A stretch of DNA of 14,389 nucleotides from an uncultured Bacteroidota bacterium (lineage in GTDB: Bacteria > Bacteroidota > Bacteroidia > Bacteroidales > P3). Positions 6,758 to 14,342 of the stretch are shown here, piece by piece. The stretch covers positions 1 to 14,389 of the forward strand of contig URCX01000034.1 of assembly GCA_900546465.1 (NCBI GenBank), in the 5' to 3' direction. The position numbers were made by a program, and so were the translations under genes. Every line of letters begins with the position of its first letter. Within the stretch, counting starts at the first letter, position 1. The notes beneath the pieces were generated by a model, which was given only the letters and a program-made list of their open reading frames with translations, did no database searches and was not told where the DNA came from.

Positions 6758-6841
6758 AACAAAACGCCCTTTCGGAAAATTATTACGCCGTTTCAATTTT
6801 CTGAATCGGCGTTTGGGTTTCATCAAACGGCGTTTTGGTTT
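6758..6841 (-). repeat. array of four degenerate 21-bp tandem repeats
   Basis: Read on the - strand there are four adjacent 21-bp units: 6841-6821, 6820-6800, 6799-6779 and 6778-6758. Their cores (unit positions 7-14) are AAACGCCG, AAACGCCG, AAACGGCG and AAAGGGCG, with A/T-rich flanks. Parts can also fold: CAAAACGCC (6760-6768) pairs with GGCGTTTTG (6829-6837), and ACGCCG (6785-6790) with CGGCGT (6807-6812). A second array with the same period and core begins at 14343 in the opposite orientation. I do not recognise a named repeat family. Confidence 0.75.
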
Positions 6842-6873
6842 TATGCTTTGCAAGGAGCTGATTTTCCGATAAT

Positions 6874-6912
6874 AAGGAAGGCATGCCGAAATGCTGTCGG
6901 CATGCCTTCTTT
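6874..6912. terminator. strong hairpin downstream of the OMP gene
   Basis: GAAGGCATGCCGA (6877-6889) pairs perfectly with TCGGCATGCCTTC (6897-6909), and the stem extends by up to three more pairs on the + strand, including one G-T. The loop is 7 bases. It lies 61 bases past the stop of the - strand gene at 6974 and probably ends that transcript. The better T-tract (TTTCTTTTG) is on the + strand side, where no gene lies upstream; on the - strand only TTATTAT follows. Confidence 0.65.
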
Positions 6913-6973
6913 CTTTTGTTTAATACTGTTCTTCGGACGTTGAAATAAAGCGTCCCGCTTTTCTCTTTTCAGC

Positions 6974-7636
6974 TTAGAACATATAAGAGAAACTGAACAT
7001 CACATTGTGAGTGTGAACGGCGTCGCTAACAACTTTTCCGTTGAATTTAACTGCATCGACCAAAGGAGTAAGACCGTAAACGTATCTTGCACCTACCGAC
7101 ATGTTCTTTGCGATATTGAATCTCGCACCAAGGGCAAGACCCAATTCAAAAGTGTTGTAGGCATCATCGTCATAATCAATATCGCCATCTTGATATTGTT
7201 CAAGGAGTTCCGCTCCCGGAATATTGGTATCAACATTGTAATGACCTTTCAAGGAAAGGTTAAAACCAAATTGAGGACCTGCTTCAAGCGTCAACTCTCT
7301 GATAGGAGTAAATTGGAACATTACGGGAACTATCAACTTATGAGCCGTGGTATGATAGTCATAGTTAGCGTAATAACCGGCAACTGAATTTTCTGTTTTC
7401 CACGCATTGCCCTCCATAGAGTACATTAACTCCGGTTGAATGGCAAACATTTTGTTGAACTTGATGTTTGCAAATCCGCCAAGGTGGAATCCTACTCTGA
7501 ATTTGCTGTCGTCTTGTGTCCATGTGGAAAGATTCAATCCTCCCTTAACGCCAAATCCTACTTTTTGTGCTTTTGCACCTGTTGTTGCACACAATGTCAT
7601 AACTGCTGCAACTAAACAAACAATTGCTTTTCTCAT
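6974..7636 (-). CDS. small outer-membrane beta-barrel protein (PorT/OMP_b-brl_2-like)
   Basis: The protein has 220 residues, with a clear signal peptide (1-23, cleaving AKA-Q). The mature part is built of amphipathic strands with the usual start VGFGVKGGLNLSTW and later FRVGFHLGGFANIKF, FAIQPELMYS, LTLEAGPQFGFNLSL, FELGLALGARFNI and MSVGARYVYGLTPL. It ends in a strand with a terminal phenylalanine (MFSFSYMF). This is the pattern of the 8-stranded barrel family common in Bacteroidota (PF13568 type), to which PorT also belongs; most members have no known function. An acidic stretch (DGDIDYDDDAY) probably forms an extracellular loop. It lies 45 bases after the ComB-like gene on the same strand and may be the last gene of that unit or have its own promoter; I found no exact TAnnTTTG just upstream. 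Confidence 0.88.
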   Translation of the reverse strand: MRKAIVCLVAAVMTLCATTGAKAQKVGFGVKGGLNLSTWTQDDSKFRVGFHLGGFANIKFNKMFAIQPELMYSMEGNAWKTENSVAGYYANYDYHTTAHKLIVPVMFQFTPIRELTLEAGPQFGFNLSLKGHYNVDTNIPGAELLEQYQDGDIDYDDDAYNTFELGLALGARFNIAKNMSVGARYVYGLTPLVDAVKFNGKVVSDAVHTHNVMFSFSYMF

Positions 7637-7681
7637 TGCTTTTACTGTTTTTGTGTTAGTATTTAATCTTAAAACCGATAG

Positions 7682-8431
7682 CTATATCGTATCGCCATTG
7701 CGGTTTATTGCATTAACGTCGCAAATTTTATTTTGGTTCAATACCGGAACAACATTGCAGGTGTCGATTCTGAAGGTATAGTCGAAGACATCGTCCATCT
7801 TATGTTTGCGTAAACGGTGTATGTGCGAGGCATTTTCCATGTACTCTCTCGGATTATGCTTTGCCGCCTGCCATACAGCCAATGCCGCATGTGTGGAGTC
7901 GTTTTTATTCTCGAATTTGCCGCTTTCCAACAAACGCTCAGCCAAAGCCCCTGCGAAAGCCGTATCTTCAAGGCTGAGAGTATTCTTCCAGCCGGAGCAG
8001 AAAATCTGAACATCTTTCTCCATCAAGGAAAGGTAATCGGCAAGAGCGGAAAGATTGCTGAATGCCCCGATTGCTATTTGCAGGGGATTGCTTTCCGAAG
8101 CCATGGATATGGCAACGGTACCGTTGGTCGTCGAATGGACGATTTCTTTTCCGCAAACTCTTTCTCGGGTAAACTCCAAAGCCGAGTTACCCCAATCGGC
8201 AAAAGGAAAAGTTTTCTCTATTCTCTCTCCTGCCACCAAATAGCCCTTATCCTTGTATTGTTTCGCCTCCTCTATGCTTCGTACCGGTATCATGGCTTTC
8301 GCACCGTTGCGAATGGCTGTGCAGATTGAAGTAGTAGCTCTGAGAATATCGGTAACCACACAAATATGCGTGCCGTTCATTGTCCTGAACGGATAAAGAG
8401 CAGGACTTAATATTGTTTCTATTTTTTGCAT
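7682..8431 (-). CDS. comB: ComB-like 2-phosphosulfolactate phosphatase
   Basis: The 249 residues match the usual ComB length. Family motifs are in order: VVTDILRATTSI (25-36) with the metal-binding aspartate, the Gly-Ala-Lys region (43-45), AGER (67-70), DWGNSALEF (79-87), STTNGT (100-105), CSGW (145-148) and SLEDTAFAG (153-161), with DYTFRIDTCNVVP near the end. The reaction known for the family is Mg2+-dependent removal of phosphate from 2-phosphosulfolactate to give sulfolactate, a step to coenzyme M in methanogens and to sulfolactate in some bacteria. In a Bacteroidota host its pathway role is not clear from this window; no ComA or ComC homologue is nearby. It has no signal peptide, so it is cytoplasmic, although its gene sits among envelope-protein genes with gaps of 19 and 45 bases. 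The enzyme family is confident; the substrate in this host is inferred. Confidence 0.9.
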   Translation of the reverse strand: MQKIETILSPALYPFRTMNGTHICVVTDILRATTSICTAIRNGAKAMIPVRSIEEAKQYKDKGYLVAGERIEKTFPFADWGNSALEFTRERVCGKEIVHSTTNGTVAISMASESNPLQIAIGAFSNLSALADYLSLMEKDVQIFCSGWKNTLSLEDTAFAGALAERLLESGKFENKNDSTHAALAVWQAAKHNPREYMENASHIHRLRKHKMDDVFDYTFRIDTCNVVPVLNQNKICDVNAINRNGDTI

Positions 8432-8450
8432 GTCTTGTCAGATTATTTTT

Positions 8451-10463
8451 CTATTCCACTATTGCGAATGTTCCTCGCTTTACGATTTTTTCTCCTTGGT
8501 CATTTACAAATTCCAATACATATATATATGTACCCGGGTGGCAGAACTCTCCTTTGAACTTGCCGTTCCAACCGCTCGACGGGTCGTCGGTTTGAAAAAG
8601 AAGGGCAGCCTGACGGTTGAATATGCGGAAAAGGTAAGTGCCTTGAAGAACGAAGCGGCATTCCGGCTTGAAGATATTGTTCTCTGCCCCTTTCGGCGTA
8701 AAGGCATTGGGCATGAATACAAGGCTTTCGTGCTTTGTATATGCGGAATTGCTGTTTGCTGTTTGCTGTTTGCCGTCTGCTCCCGTTCCCTGCTCTATCG
8801 CTTGGACGAAATAGCCGTTCTCACTTACTGAAAAAGCAAGCTCGTGTGATGTATCTGTATAAGAATTGGCAGAAGTGGAGTTTATCATTATCGGAAGAGG
8901 CTCGGAATAGGAGAAACGGAAGATATCGTAACGCTCGACCGAGTTTTGCCAAGCTGCATAAGGTGTCCAAGATAATATGTTCTTATCAGGGTCGGAACAA
9001 TCGATGGATAAACGCATGGGGCAAACCGTTTCGGAAAACTTATACGTCAATCCGCATTCATCCGGTGCGGAAAAGGTGTAACAAAACAAATGTTCTGCTG
9101 CCGAGGAAGGCAATTTGTCTGTATAAGTCAATGTGTTTTGTCCCGTATAAGCCAATTCGGCAATAAGCACAGGGTTTCCGCCATCAATGGAACGCTGCAA
9201 ACGATATGCCTCCACAGGTAAAGAGGCATCGACATAGAATTCCAAATCTGCCTCTGCATTATTCTCTCGTATGGAAACACGTCGTATTTCGATGAAATCA
9301 ACTTGCCGCGAAACGGATACGTCAAGCGTTACGGCATTGGAGTTTGCCGTTATGCCGTTATTTGAAACCGCTTCCACGTAAAAGTCGCAACTGCCGAGGC
9401 TTAAATCGATTTGTACCTCTTCTTCGGTATTAACGGTAGATTGCAGGAGGGTATAAGCATGGGAAGTTGCATTCTTATAATATATGTTGTACTTCTCCAC
9501 TCCGTTATCGAAGTCCTGATACTCGTTCCACGAAAGAAGAACACGGTCGGAGCAATCCTTGCGTTGCCGGTTCAGGACAATATTAGTATGAGTGTCCGTT
9601 CGCAAACTTGTATTGAAGCAAGTATCAAATGCCATTACCGCAAGCGAATTAAGTTCCTCCACATTGCATTGTTCGCAAACATAGTTTGCCGCATCGGCTC
9701 CCCAAACCGTATCAATCGCAACGCAGGGACTGCCGGCACAAATGACATAACCATACACATCAACGGAAGATGAGGGAAGCCAATGGAGGTTTAACTTCTG
9801 CGTTTCCACATCAACGGAAGATGATTGCAATATGGGAGCCGAAGGAATTTCCGAATCGACAACTTCAATCTTCACTTGATTTGAGCGAGACAGGCAGGCA
9901 TTGTCATTTTCCAACTCCACCTTATATAGTATGGTGTCTTCGCAAATTCGAGGCAGTGTATCGACATAATAAATCTCCGATGTGGAACTTATAAAATTCC
10001 AATCCGTCTCATCTGTGGTGCGTTTGCGATAAATCTTATACTCTTTTCCTTCACTGCCATGCGGAGGCTCTGCAAGTAAATCATTCCAAGCGAGAGTTAC
10101 AGTGGCGTTTTGATTTTCTGTTAGAGTGAGGAAGAGCGTCCGAATATTGCTTTCCACCGCTGCTCCGCTCGTTGTAATTGCGCTTAGTTTGTATTGCACG
10201 GAAGCATTCGCCGCATTAGTTGCGTTATCCGTGTACTCTGTTGCTGTCGTATTGCTTTCCGTCCCTATAAGGTCGTAATTTCCCGAAGCAGGATTAAAGA
10301 CCGATATCTCATATCTTACAAAAGCTCCTGCCGTTTGGGTTTGAAAGAAAAGCGTTGCGGAACCATCTTCGTTCACTCTTGCACAGCAAAGTTCAATACT
10401 TTGAGCCGACAGCCCGAAAGCATAAAACAATACAATGCAACACCACAACACTGTTTTCTTCAT
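8451..10463 (-). CDS. secreted multidomain protein with FN3-like repeats and T9SS type B (gliding-motility-type) C-terminal sorting domain
   Basis: I start at the ATG at 10463 (670 residues), because MKKTVLWCCIVLFYAFGLSAQ is a clean signal peptide (1-20); a start upstream at 10505 would overlap the previous gene and put 14 residues before it. The body consists of several fibronectin-III-like beta-sandwich repeats, marked by recurring 'VTLAWND...EYKIYRK', 'VLLSWNEY...VEKYNIYYK' and 'NILSWTPY...VERYDIFRF' segments at about 121-147, 308-330 and 495-518. The last 90 residues (VFMPNAFTPKGAENNIFKP, FRIFNRQAALLFQT, GWNGKFKGEFCHPGTYIYVLEF, KRGTFAIVE) are the type B C-terminal domain that directs proteins through the type IX secretion system. 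It is thus exported and probably held at or released from the surface. Its ligand or partner is unknown. It follows the M16-like gene by 13 bases. Confidence 0.9.
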   Translation of the reverse strand: MKKTVLWCCIVLFYAFGLSAQSIELCCARVNEDGSATLFFQTQTAGAFVRYEISVFNPASGNYDLIGTESNTTATEYTDNATNAANASVQYKLSAITTSGAAVESNIRTLFLTLTENQNATVTLAWNDLLAEPPHGSEGKEYKIYRKRTTDETDWNFISSTSEIYYVDTLPRICEDTILYKVELENDNACLSRSNQVKIEVVDSEIPSAPILQSSSVDVETQKLNLHWLPSSSVDVYGYVICAGSPCVAIDTVWGADAANYVCEQCNVEELNSLAVMAFDTCFNTSLRTDTHTNIVLNRQRKDCSDRVLLSWNEYQDFDNGVEKYNIYYKNATSHAYTLLQSTVNTEEEVQIDLSLGSCDFYVEAVSNNGITANSNAVTLDVSVSRQVDFIEIRRVSIRENNAEADLEFYVDASLPVEAYRLQRSIDGGNPVLIAELAYTGQNTLTYTDKLPSSAAEHLFCYTFSAPDECGLTYKFSETVCPMRLSIDCSDPDKNILSWTPYAAWQNSVERYDIFRFSYSEPLPIMINSTSANSYTDTSHELAFSVSENGYFVQAIEQGTGADGKQQTANSNSAYTKHESLVFMPNAFTPKGAENNIFKPECRFVLQGTYLFRIFNRQAALLFQTDDPSSGWNGKFKGEFCHPGTYIYVLEFVNDQGEKIVKRGTFAIVE
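8751..8778 (+). repeat. heptanucleotide tandem repeat inside the T9SS-cargo gene
   Basis: The + strand reads GCTGTTT three times (8751-8771), followed by a diverged GCCGTCT (8772-8778). It encodes part of the Gln/Thr/Ala/Asn stretch just before the sorting domain. The unit is not a multiple of three, so gain or loss of one unit would shift the frame ahead of the C-terminal domain. Confidence 0.7.
9756..9824 (-). repeat. 18-bp direct repeat pair inside the T9SS-cargo gene
   Basis: The 18-base sequence CACATCAACGGAAGATGA (+ strand) occurs at 9756-9773 and again at 9807-9824, 51 bases apart, in the same reading frame. Both copies encode SSSVDV. It may be recent duplication or chance codon convergence. 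Confidence 0.8.
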
Positions 10464-10476
10464 ACGTAAGAGTATA

Positions 10477-11769
10477 TTATTCCACGAATTTCTTATCGCA
10501 AACAAGCACTTTGCTCATCTTTTCCGTTCTAAGATATTTCCGAGCAAGCTCTCTGATGTCTTCAGGTCTTGTTTCGACTATTGCTTTCTGCATATCATCG
10601 AAATAAGACAAAGGATAATCGCTACGTCTCAGCACGGAAAACTTCTCTGCCATGTCAAACACTCCGTCCAATCCTCGCAAGCATTCTCCCAAAAGGTAAT
10701 TCTTCAAAACACAAAGTTCCTCCTCCCCCACTGTTTCGTTCTGCAATTTTTCTATTTCCTTATCTATCTCCCTGAAAGTTTCCTTTGCTTTCTCCGCCTT
10801 GACATCTGCAAGAGTTGAAAGCACGGCACAATCTCTGTAAGTAGTAACGTACGAACCTATTGAGTAAGTATAACCTTTCTCCTCCCTTATATTGGTCATC
10901 AGACGTGAGCCGAAATAACCGCCGAACAAAGCTACAAGAACTTTGAAAGGCATAAAATCTTTATCCTTATGAGATATACAGATGTTTCCGAGTCTGAGAC
11001 TTGCCTGAACTGCCTTATCCTTATGCACAAAGGCTGTTTCAACTTGCGGAAAAGCCGTTACAAACGTTTCTTGCGGAAAATGAATTTTTCCTTTGCCCCA
11101 ATCGTTTGAACCGAAACTTTGTTCCAATGTTTTCAAAAGCCTGTCCGAGAAATTGCCTGCAAGAGATATTTCACACTCCTTTGAAGAATAGAACTCGTCA
11201 TAGAATTTCCTCACATCATCTCTTGACAAGAAATCGAAATCACTTGCCTGCCCGAAACCGGAAAGAGGATTCTCCGCAGGGAAAAGAAGTTTATAGAACT
11301 TTTTATAGGCAATAATATTCGTCTTGCGGTTGTTAAGCTCTACGGATTGACGTTGTTTGTTTCTGTAAATATCAAATTCTTTTTCCGCATACAAAGGTTG
11401 CTTGATTATAAGCTCCACAAGCGGCATGATTTGTGCGGAATACTTCTCCAAAAAAAAGAAAACAATCGAGCTGCTCTCCCTATCGGTGGATTTTTCCACG
11501 TATGCAGCATAGTAGTCCAACTTATCCGCCATCATTGCTGCCGACATATCACCGCTACCCTCTGTAAGAAGATTTGCAGCTGCTGCTGCCGTGAAATATT
11601 TCTTCTGATTATTGCTGCCGGCATTGGCAAAGATAAATTCCAAACGCACAACCTCACTATCCTTATCGGGAAAGCAGGCAAGTGATATTCCATTCGGGAA
11701 AACGATTTGTTGTTCACTCAAATCGGGAAGTCGGAAAGAAAAATCGGAAAACAAAGGCAGTTTGTTCAT
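10477..11769 (-). CDS. M16-family peptidase homologue lacking the zinc motif (probably non-catalytic)
   Basis: I use the ATG at 11769 (430 residues); a TTG four codons upstream is less likely. The protein has the two-lobed M16 layout: a first domain with FPNGISLACFPDKDSEVVRLEFIF (24-47) and a second with LFGGYFGSRLMTNIREEKGYTYSIGS (281-306), which holds the conserved Arg/Tyr substrate-contact signature of M16 second domains. Where active members carry HxxEH, the sequence here is TAAAAANLLTEGS (60-72), with no histidine or glutamate in register. It should therefore bind but not cleave on its own, like the alpha subunits of processing peptidases. Such subunits usually pair with an active M16 partner, and none is encoded in the window. 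No signal peptide is visible, so it is probably cytoplasmic. It is 13 bases after the TonB-dependent receptor gene and 13 before the T9SS-cargo gene, so probably in one operon. Confidence 0.88.
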   Translation of the reverse strand: MNKLPLFSDFSFRLPDLSEQQIVFPNGISLACFPDKDSEVVRLEFIFANAGSNNQKKYFTAAAAANLLTEGSGDMSAAMMADKLDYYAAYVEKSTDRESSSIVFFFLEKYSAQIMPLVELIIKQPLYAEKEFDIYRNKQRQSVELNNRKTNIIAYKKFYKLLFPAENPLSGFGQASDFDFLSRDDVRKFYDEFYSSKECEISLAGNFSDRLLKTLEQSFGSNDWGKGKIHFPQETFVTAFPQVETAFVHKDKAVQASLRLGNICISHKDKDFMPFKVLVALFGGYFGSRLMTNIREEKGYTYSIGSYVTTYRDCAVLSTLADVKAEKAKETFREIDKEIEKLQNETVGEEELCVLKNYLLGECLRGLDGVFDMAEKFSVLRRSDYPLSYFDDMQKAIVETRPEDIRELARKYLRTEKMSKVLVCDKKFVE

Positions 11770-11782
11770 AAGTCTGTTCAAA

Positions 11783-14206
11783 TTAAAATTCCACCGTCAA
11801 CTTGGCATTTATCTGCGAAGGCGTAAGGTAATTCGGCACTCCGTAATACTTATTCGAATAATCTGCCACCCAAAAATAAGAGATTACGTTCTTGCTCGAA
11901 AAGACATTGAACCATTCCACATTAAGCCAAATTCTCTTGAATACTTTCATGAAATTGTTTTGAGCCCATTTTGCATCTTCATCCTTTATCCGAAAGGTGA
12001 AAGCTATATCGCAACGCAAATAATCGGGCATTCTGTTCGTCTGAAGGTATCTTTCCGAATTCGGAGCCCCATAAGGATAACCGCTTCCATAGTTGAAATT
12101 GAGGTAAACCCTCAAATACGGCATTCTCGGCACATAATCCTGAAAGGAAATATTGATATTGTATAATTGATCGGTCGGTCTCGGAATATATCCCGCACCA
12201 TCGCCCTCTATATTCTCCTCGGTATTCATCAAAGACAATGTCAACCATGAGTCAATTCCCTTTATAAATTCTCCGTACAGTCTCATATCTACACCTCTCG
12301 CATATCCTACAGCATTATTCTTTGCAGTATATCGCAGTTGTACGTTATCCACCTGATAGGGTATCAAATCCCACATATATTTATAGTACACCGAAGTGAT
12401 AAATTTGAAAGGACGTTCCAACATTGTGAAATTCCAATCCGATGAAAGAACGAAATGCCATGATTTTTGCGAAAGAATATCCTTGTTTATTCTGCCTGTC
12501 TCATCTCTCAACTCCTTATAAAACGGACTTTGAGCATATAAGCCTGTTGCAAAACGAAACAACAAATCTCTTTTTGAGGCAGGCGAAAAACCTATGCTTG
12601 CTCTCGGCGAAAAGAAAACCTCATTATTGAAATCCCAATACGAAGCTCTCGCTCCAGCATTCAGAAACCACTTTCCTATTTTAGTGTTTCTGCTCCAATC
12701 TCTCTGCAAATAAGCCGTCAGACGATTGGAAGACATATCATTGTCCGACTTGAAAACGTTTTGCAAAGCAGGAGGCGTTACACCCTCATACACACCCGGA
12801 ACATCGGGAGTGTATGGTATGGTATAACCTGCCGAATCCACCATTTTCCATTCATTCACTCTGTCGTTTATGATTTCTCTTTGGTATTTCAAACCCCATC
12901 TCAATTTGCCACTTTCGCCATACTTTATTCCCTTATGCTCGATATTATAAATATTTGCGACAAGATGATTTCTCGCATGCTCCTTATACGTCCCTATTCC
13001 ACGCTCCAAACCCTCATCATCTCCGTATCCCAAGCCTGTTTCAGACAACCAATATTGTCCCTGTATGTCATAGTTCACTCTTTCGTCTGTTGCAAATCCG
13101 GAAGCGATGAATTTCAACTGCAAATCCTTTTTAATGTTGTGCGTAAGCATAAATGCACCAAACAAAGACGAGAATTTATCGGCTTCCTGCCCGTCAAAAT
13201 AAACCTTTAACTTCAAAAGCTCATATAGATTTCCAAAAGACGTTTCTCTGTTTTGGGGAATAAATTCATACTTATTATAAGCCACATTACCGAGAAAGGC
13301 AAGTTCCGTCTTCTCATTCAAATCGTATGTTGCATAAAGCTGCAAATCATTGAAAGAAGGGAAGTAATCTCCCTCCGTATCCATTGCGGAAATAAGGTGT
13401 TTGGTGTTTTTGTTTCTAAATCCCAACTGATAGGTAAATCGACTGCCCAAAGCCTGCTCCACATGCAGACTTGCTCCCAAGAGACCAAAAGAAGCCGAAG
13501 CCGAAAAAGCCTGCGGCTTACGATATTTTATATCCAAAACAGATGACATCTTATCTCCATACTTTGCATCGAAACCTCCGGAAGAAAAAACAATGTCTGA
13601 TACCATGTCGGAATTGATAAAACTCAATCCCTCTTGCTGAGCGGAACGCACAAGGAAAGGACGGAACACCTCTATATCATTTACATACACCAAATTCTCA
13701 TCAAAATTTCCTCCTCTCACATTATACTGCGAACTAAGCTCGTTATTGGAAGACACACCGTCGAGACTTTTCAACAAACTCTCCACTCCTCCCGTAGGAC
13801 CGGCAACATTCTTTGCCCATTCCGAACTTATGCGGGTCAGTCCCTCCTCTCTCGAATTATCGCCCCTTATTTCCGCTGCCTGCAAAAGCGAAGACTCTTC
13901 AACGAGAACAAAATCCAATCTGTGTTTCTCCCCTTTTCTCAAAACCAAAATTCTTTCCTCTTTCTTATATCCTACAAAAGAGACAACTATTTTCAGTTTT
14001 TTGTTGTCAGGAAGCTCGAAAGAATACCCTCCCTTCTCATCAGTCGTACTGCCCACAGGCTTGGATAAATTCACAACACCCACATTGGCTCCCTGCAAGG
14101 CATTTCCCGCACTATCTGTTACAATGCCGAACAACTCTGCCCCCTTTTGCGAGAAAGCAGCAATGGAACAAAAAATCAAAACTATGAAACAAACTACCCT
14201 TTTCAA
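11783..14206 (-). CDS. TonB-dependent outer-membrane receptor with carboxypeptidase-regulatory-like N-terminal domain
   Basis: The protein has 807 residues. A signal peptide (1-19, ending AAFSQ) is followed by a carboxypeptidase-D regulatory-like beta domain (about 24-102: ELFGIVTDSAGNALQGANVGV to HRLDFVLVEE). A plug domain comes next (about 120-230, with SLDGVSSNNELSSQYNVRGGNFDENLVYVNDIEV), then a long 22-strand-type barrel to the terminal phenylalanine (NAKLTVEF). The plug's 'YNVRGGNFDENLVYVND' is the usual receptor signature. It is not preceded or followed by a SusD-like lipoprotein, so it is not a classical glycan-uptake pair; the ligand is unknown. The only start that keeps the signal peptide is a TTG at 14206: a stop codon lies in frame two codons upstream, and no ATG occurs in frame until well inside the barrel. 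A good promoter (14225-14254) lies directly upstream, giving a very short leader. Confidence 0.92.
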   Translation of the reverse strand: MKRVVCFIVLIFCSIAAFSQKGAELFGIVTDSAGNALQGANVGVVNLSKPVGSTTDEKGGYSFELPDNKKLKIVVSFVGYKKEERILVLRKGEKHRLDFVLVEESSLLQAAEIRGDNSREEGLTRISSEWAKNVAGPTGGVESLLKSLDGVSSNNELSSQYNVRGGNFDENLVYVNDIEVFRPFLVRSAQQEGLSFINSDMVSDIVFSSGGFDAKYGDKMSSVLDIKYRKPQAFSASASFGLLGASLHVEQALGSRFTYQLGFRNKNTKHLISAMDTEGDYFPSFNDLQLYATYDLNEKTELAFLGNVAYNKYEFIPQNRETSFGNLYELLKLKVYFDGQEADKFSSLFGAFMLTHNIKKDLQLKFIASGFATDERVNYDIQGQYWLSETGLGYGDDEGLERGIGTYKEHARNHLVANIYNIEHKGIKYGESGKLRWGLKYQREIINDRVNEWKMVDSAGYTIPYTPDVPGVYEGVTPPALQNVFKSDNDMSSNRLTAYLQRDWSRNTKIGKWFLNAGARASYWDFNNEVFFSPRASIGFSPASKRDLLFRFATGLYAQSPFYKELRDETGRINKDILSQKSWHFVLSSDWNFTMLERPFKFITSVYYKYMWDLIPYQVDNVQLRYTAKNNAVGYARGVDMRLYGEFIKGIDSWLTLSLMNTEENIEGDGAGYIPRPTDQLYNINISFQDYVPRMPYLRVYLNFNYGSGYPYGAPNSERYLQTNRMPDYLRCDIAFTFRIKDEDAKWAQNNFMKVFKRIWLNVEWFNVFSSKNVISYFWVADYSNKYYGVPNYLTPSQINAKLTVEF

Positions 14207-14224
14207 ACCCTATGTTTTTGAAAG

Positions 14225-14254
14225 CAAATTTAGGCAAAATCCCCGAACCACCAA
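14225..14254 (-). promoter_or_regulatory. probable promoter of the five-gene unit
   Basis: Read on the - strand, TTG (14254-14252) is followed after 19 bases by TAAATTTG (14232-14225), a full match to the Bacteroidota form TTG-N19-TAnnTTTG. Initiation near 14218 leaves about 12 bases before the TTG start codon. Confidence 0.6.
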
Positions 14255-14342
14255 GCAAGCAGGAAACAAAAAAACAAAGTCGTCTATGATTTTCCCACTT
14301 CATTCTATCACCATCAGTCAGAAAGGCTCCCGCATACCCCCT

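Larger units (their letters stand above)
6629..6973. other. 345-base gene-free stretch
   Basis: There is no believable gene here. From left to right it holds the peptidase promoter (6657-6690), a decayed repeat-like segment (about 6716-6736), an array of four degenerate 21-bp repeats (6758-6841) and a strong hairpin (6874-6912). A - strand frame reading KPKRR-type heptads across the repeats is a by-product of the 21-base period. Confidence 0.6.

Noticed and set aside
6647..6853. Minus-strand frame encoding KPKRR-type heptads that looks like a small basic protein
   Set aside because: The pattern is a direct result of the 21-bp repeat period; it overlaps the peptidase promoter and has no start signal or secretion or fold features.
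7676..7689. Small CGATA-GCTA-TATCG palindrome at the end of the ComB-like gene
   Set aside because: Only five base pairs, no T-run, and it overlaps the stop codon; too weak to call a terminator or operator.
10464..10505. Upstream ATG at 10505 as start of the T9SS-cargo gene
   Set aside because: It would overlap the preceding gene and bury the signal peptide; the ATG at 10463 gives a canonical signal sequence.
12761..13210. + strand open frame of about 149 codons inside the receptor gene
   Set aside because: It is a shadow of the 11783-14206 receptor gene, whose frame carries all recognisable motifs.
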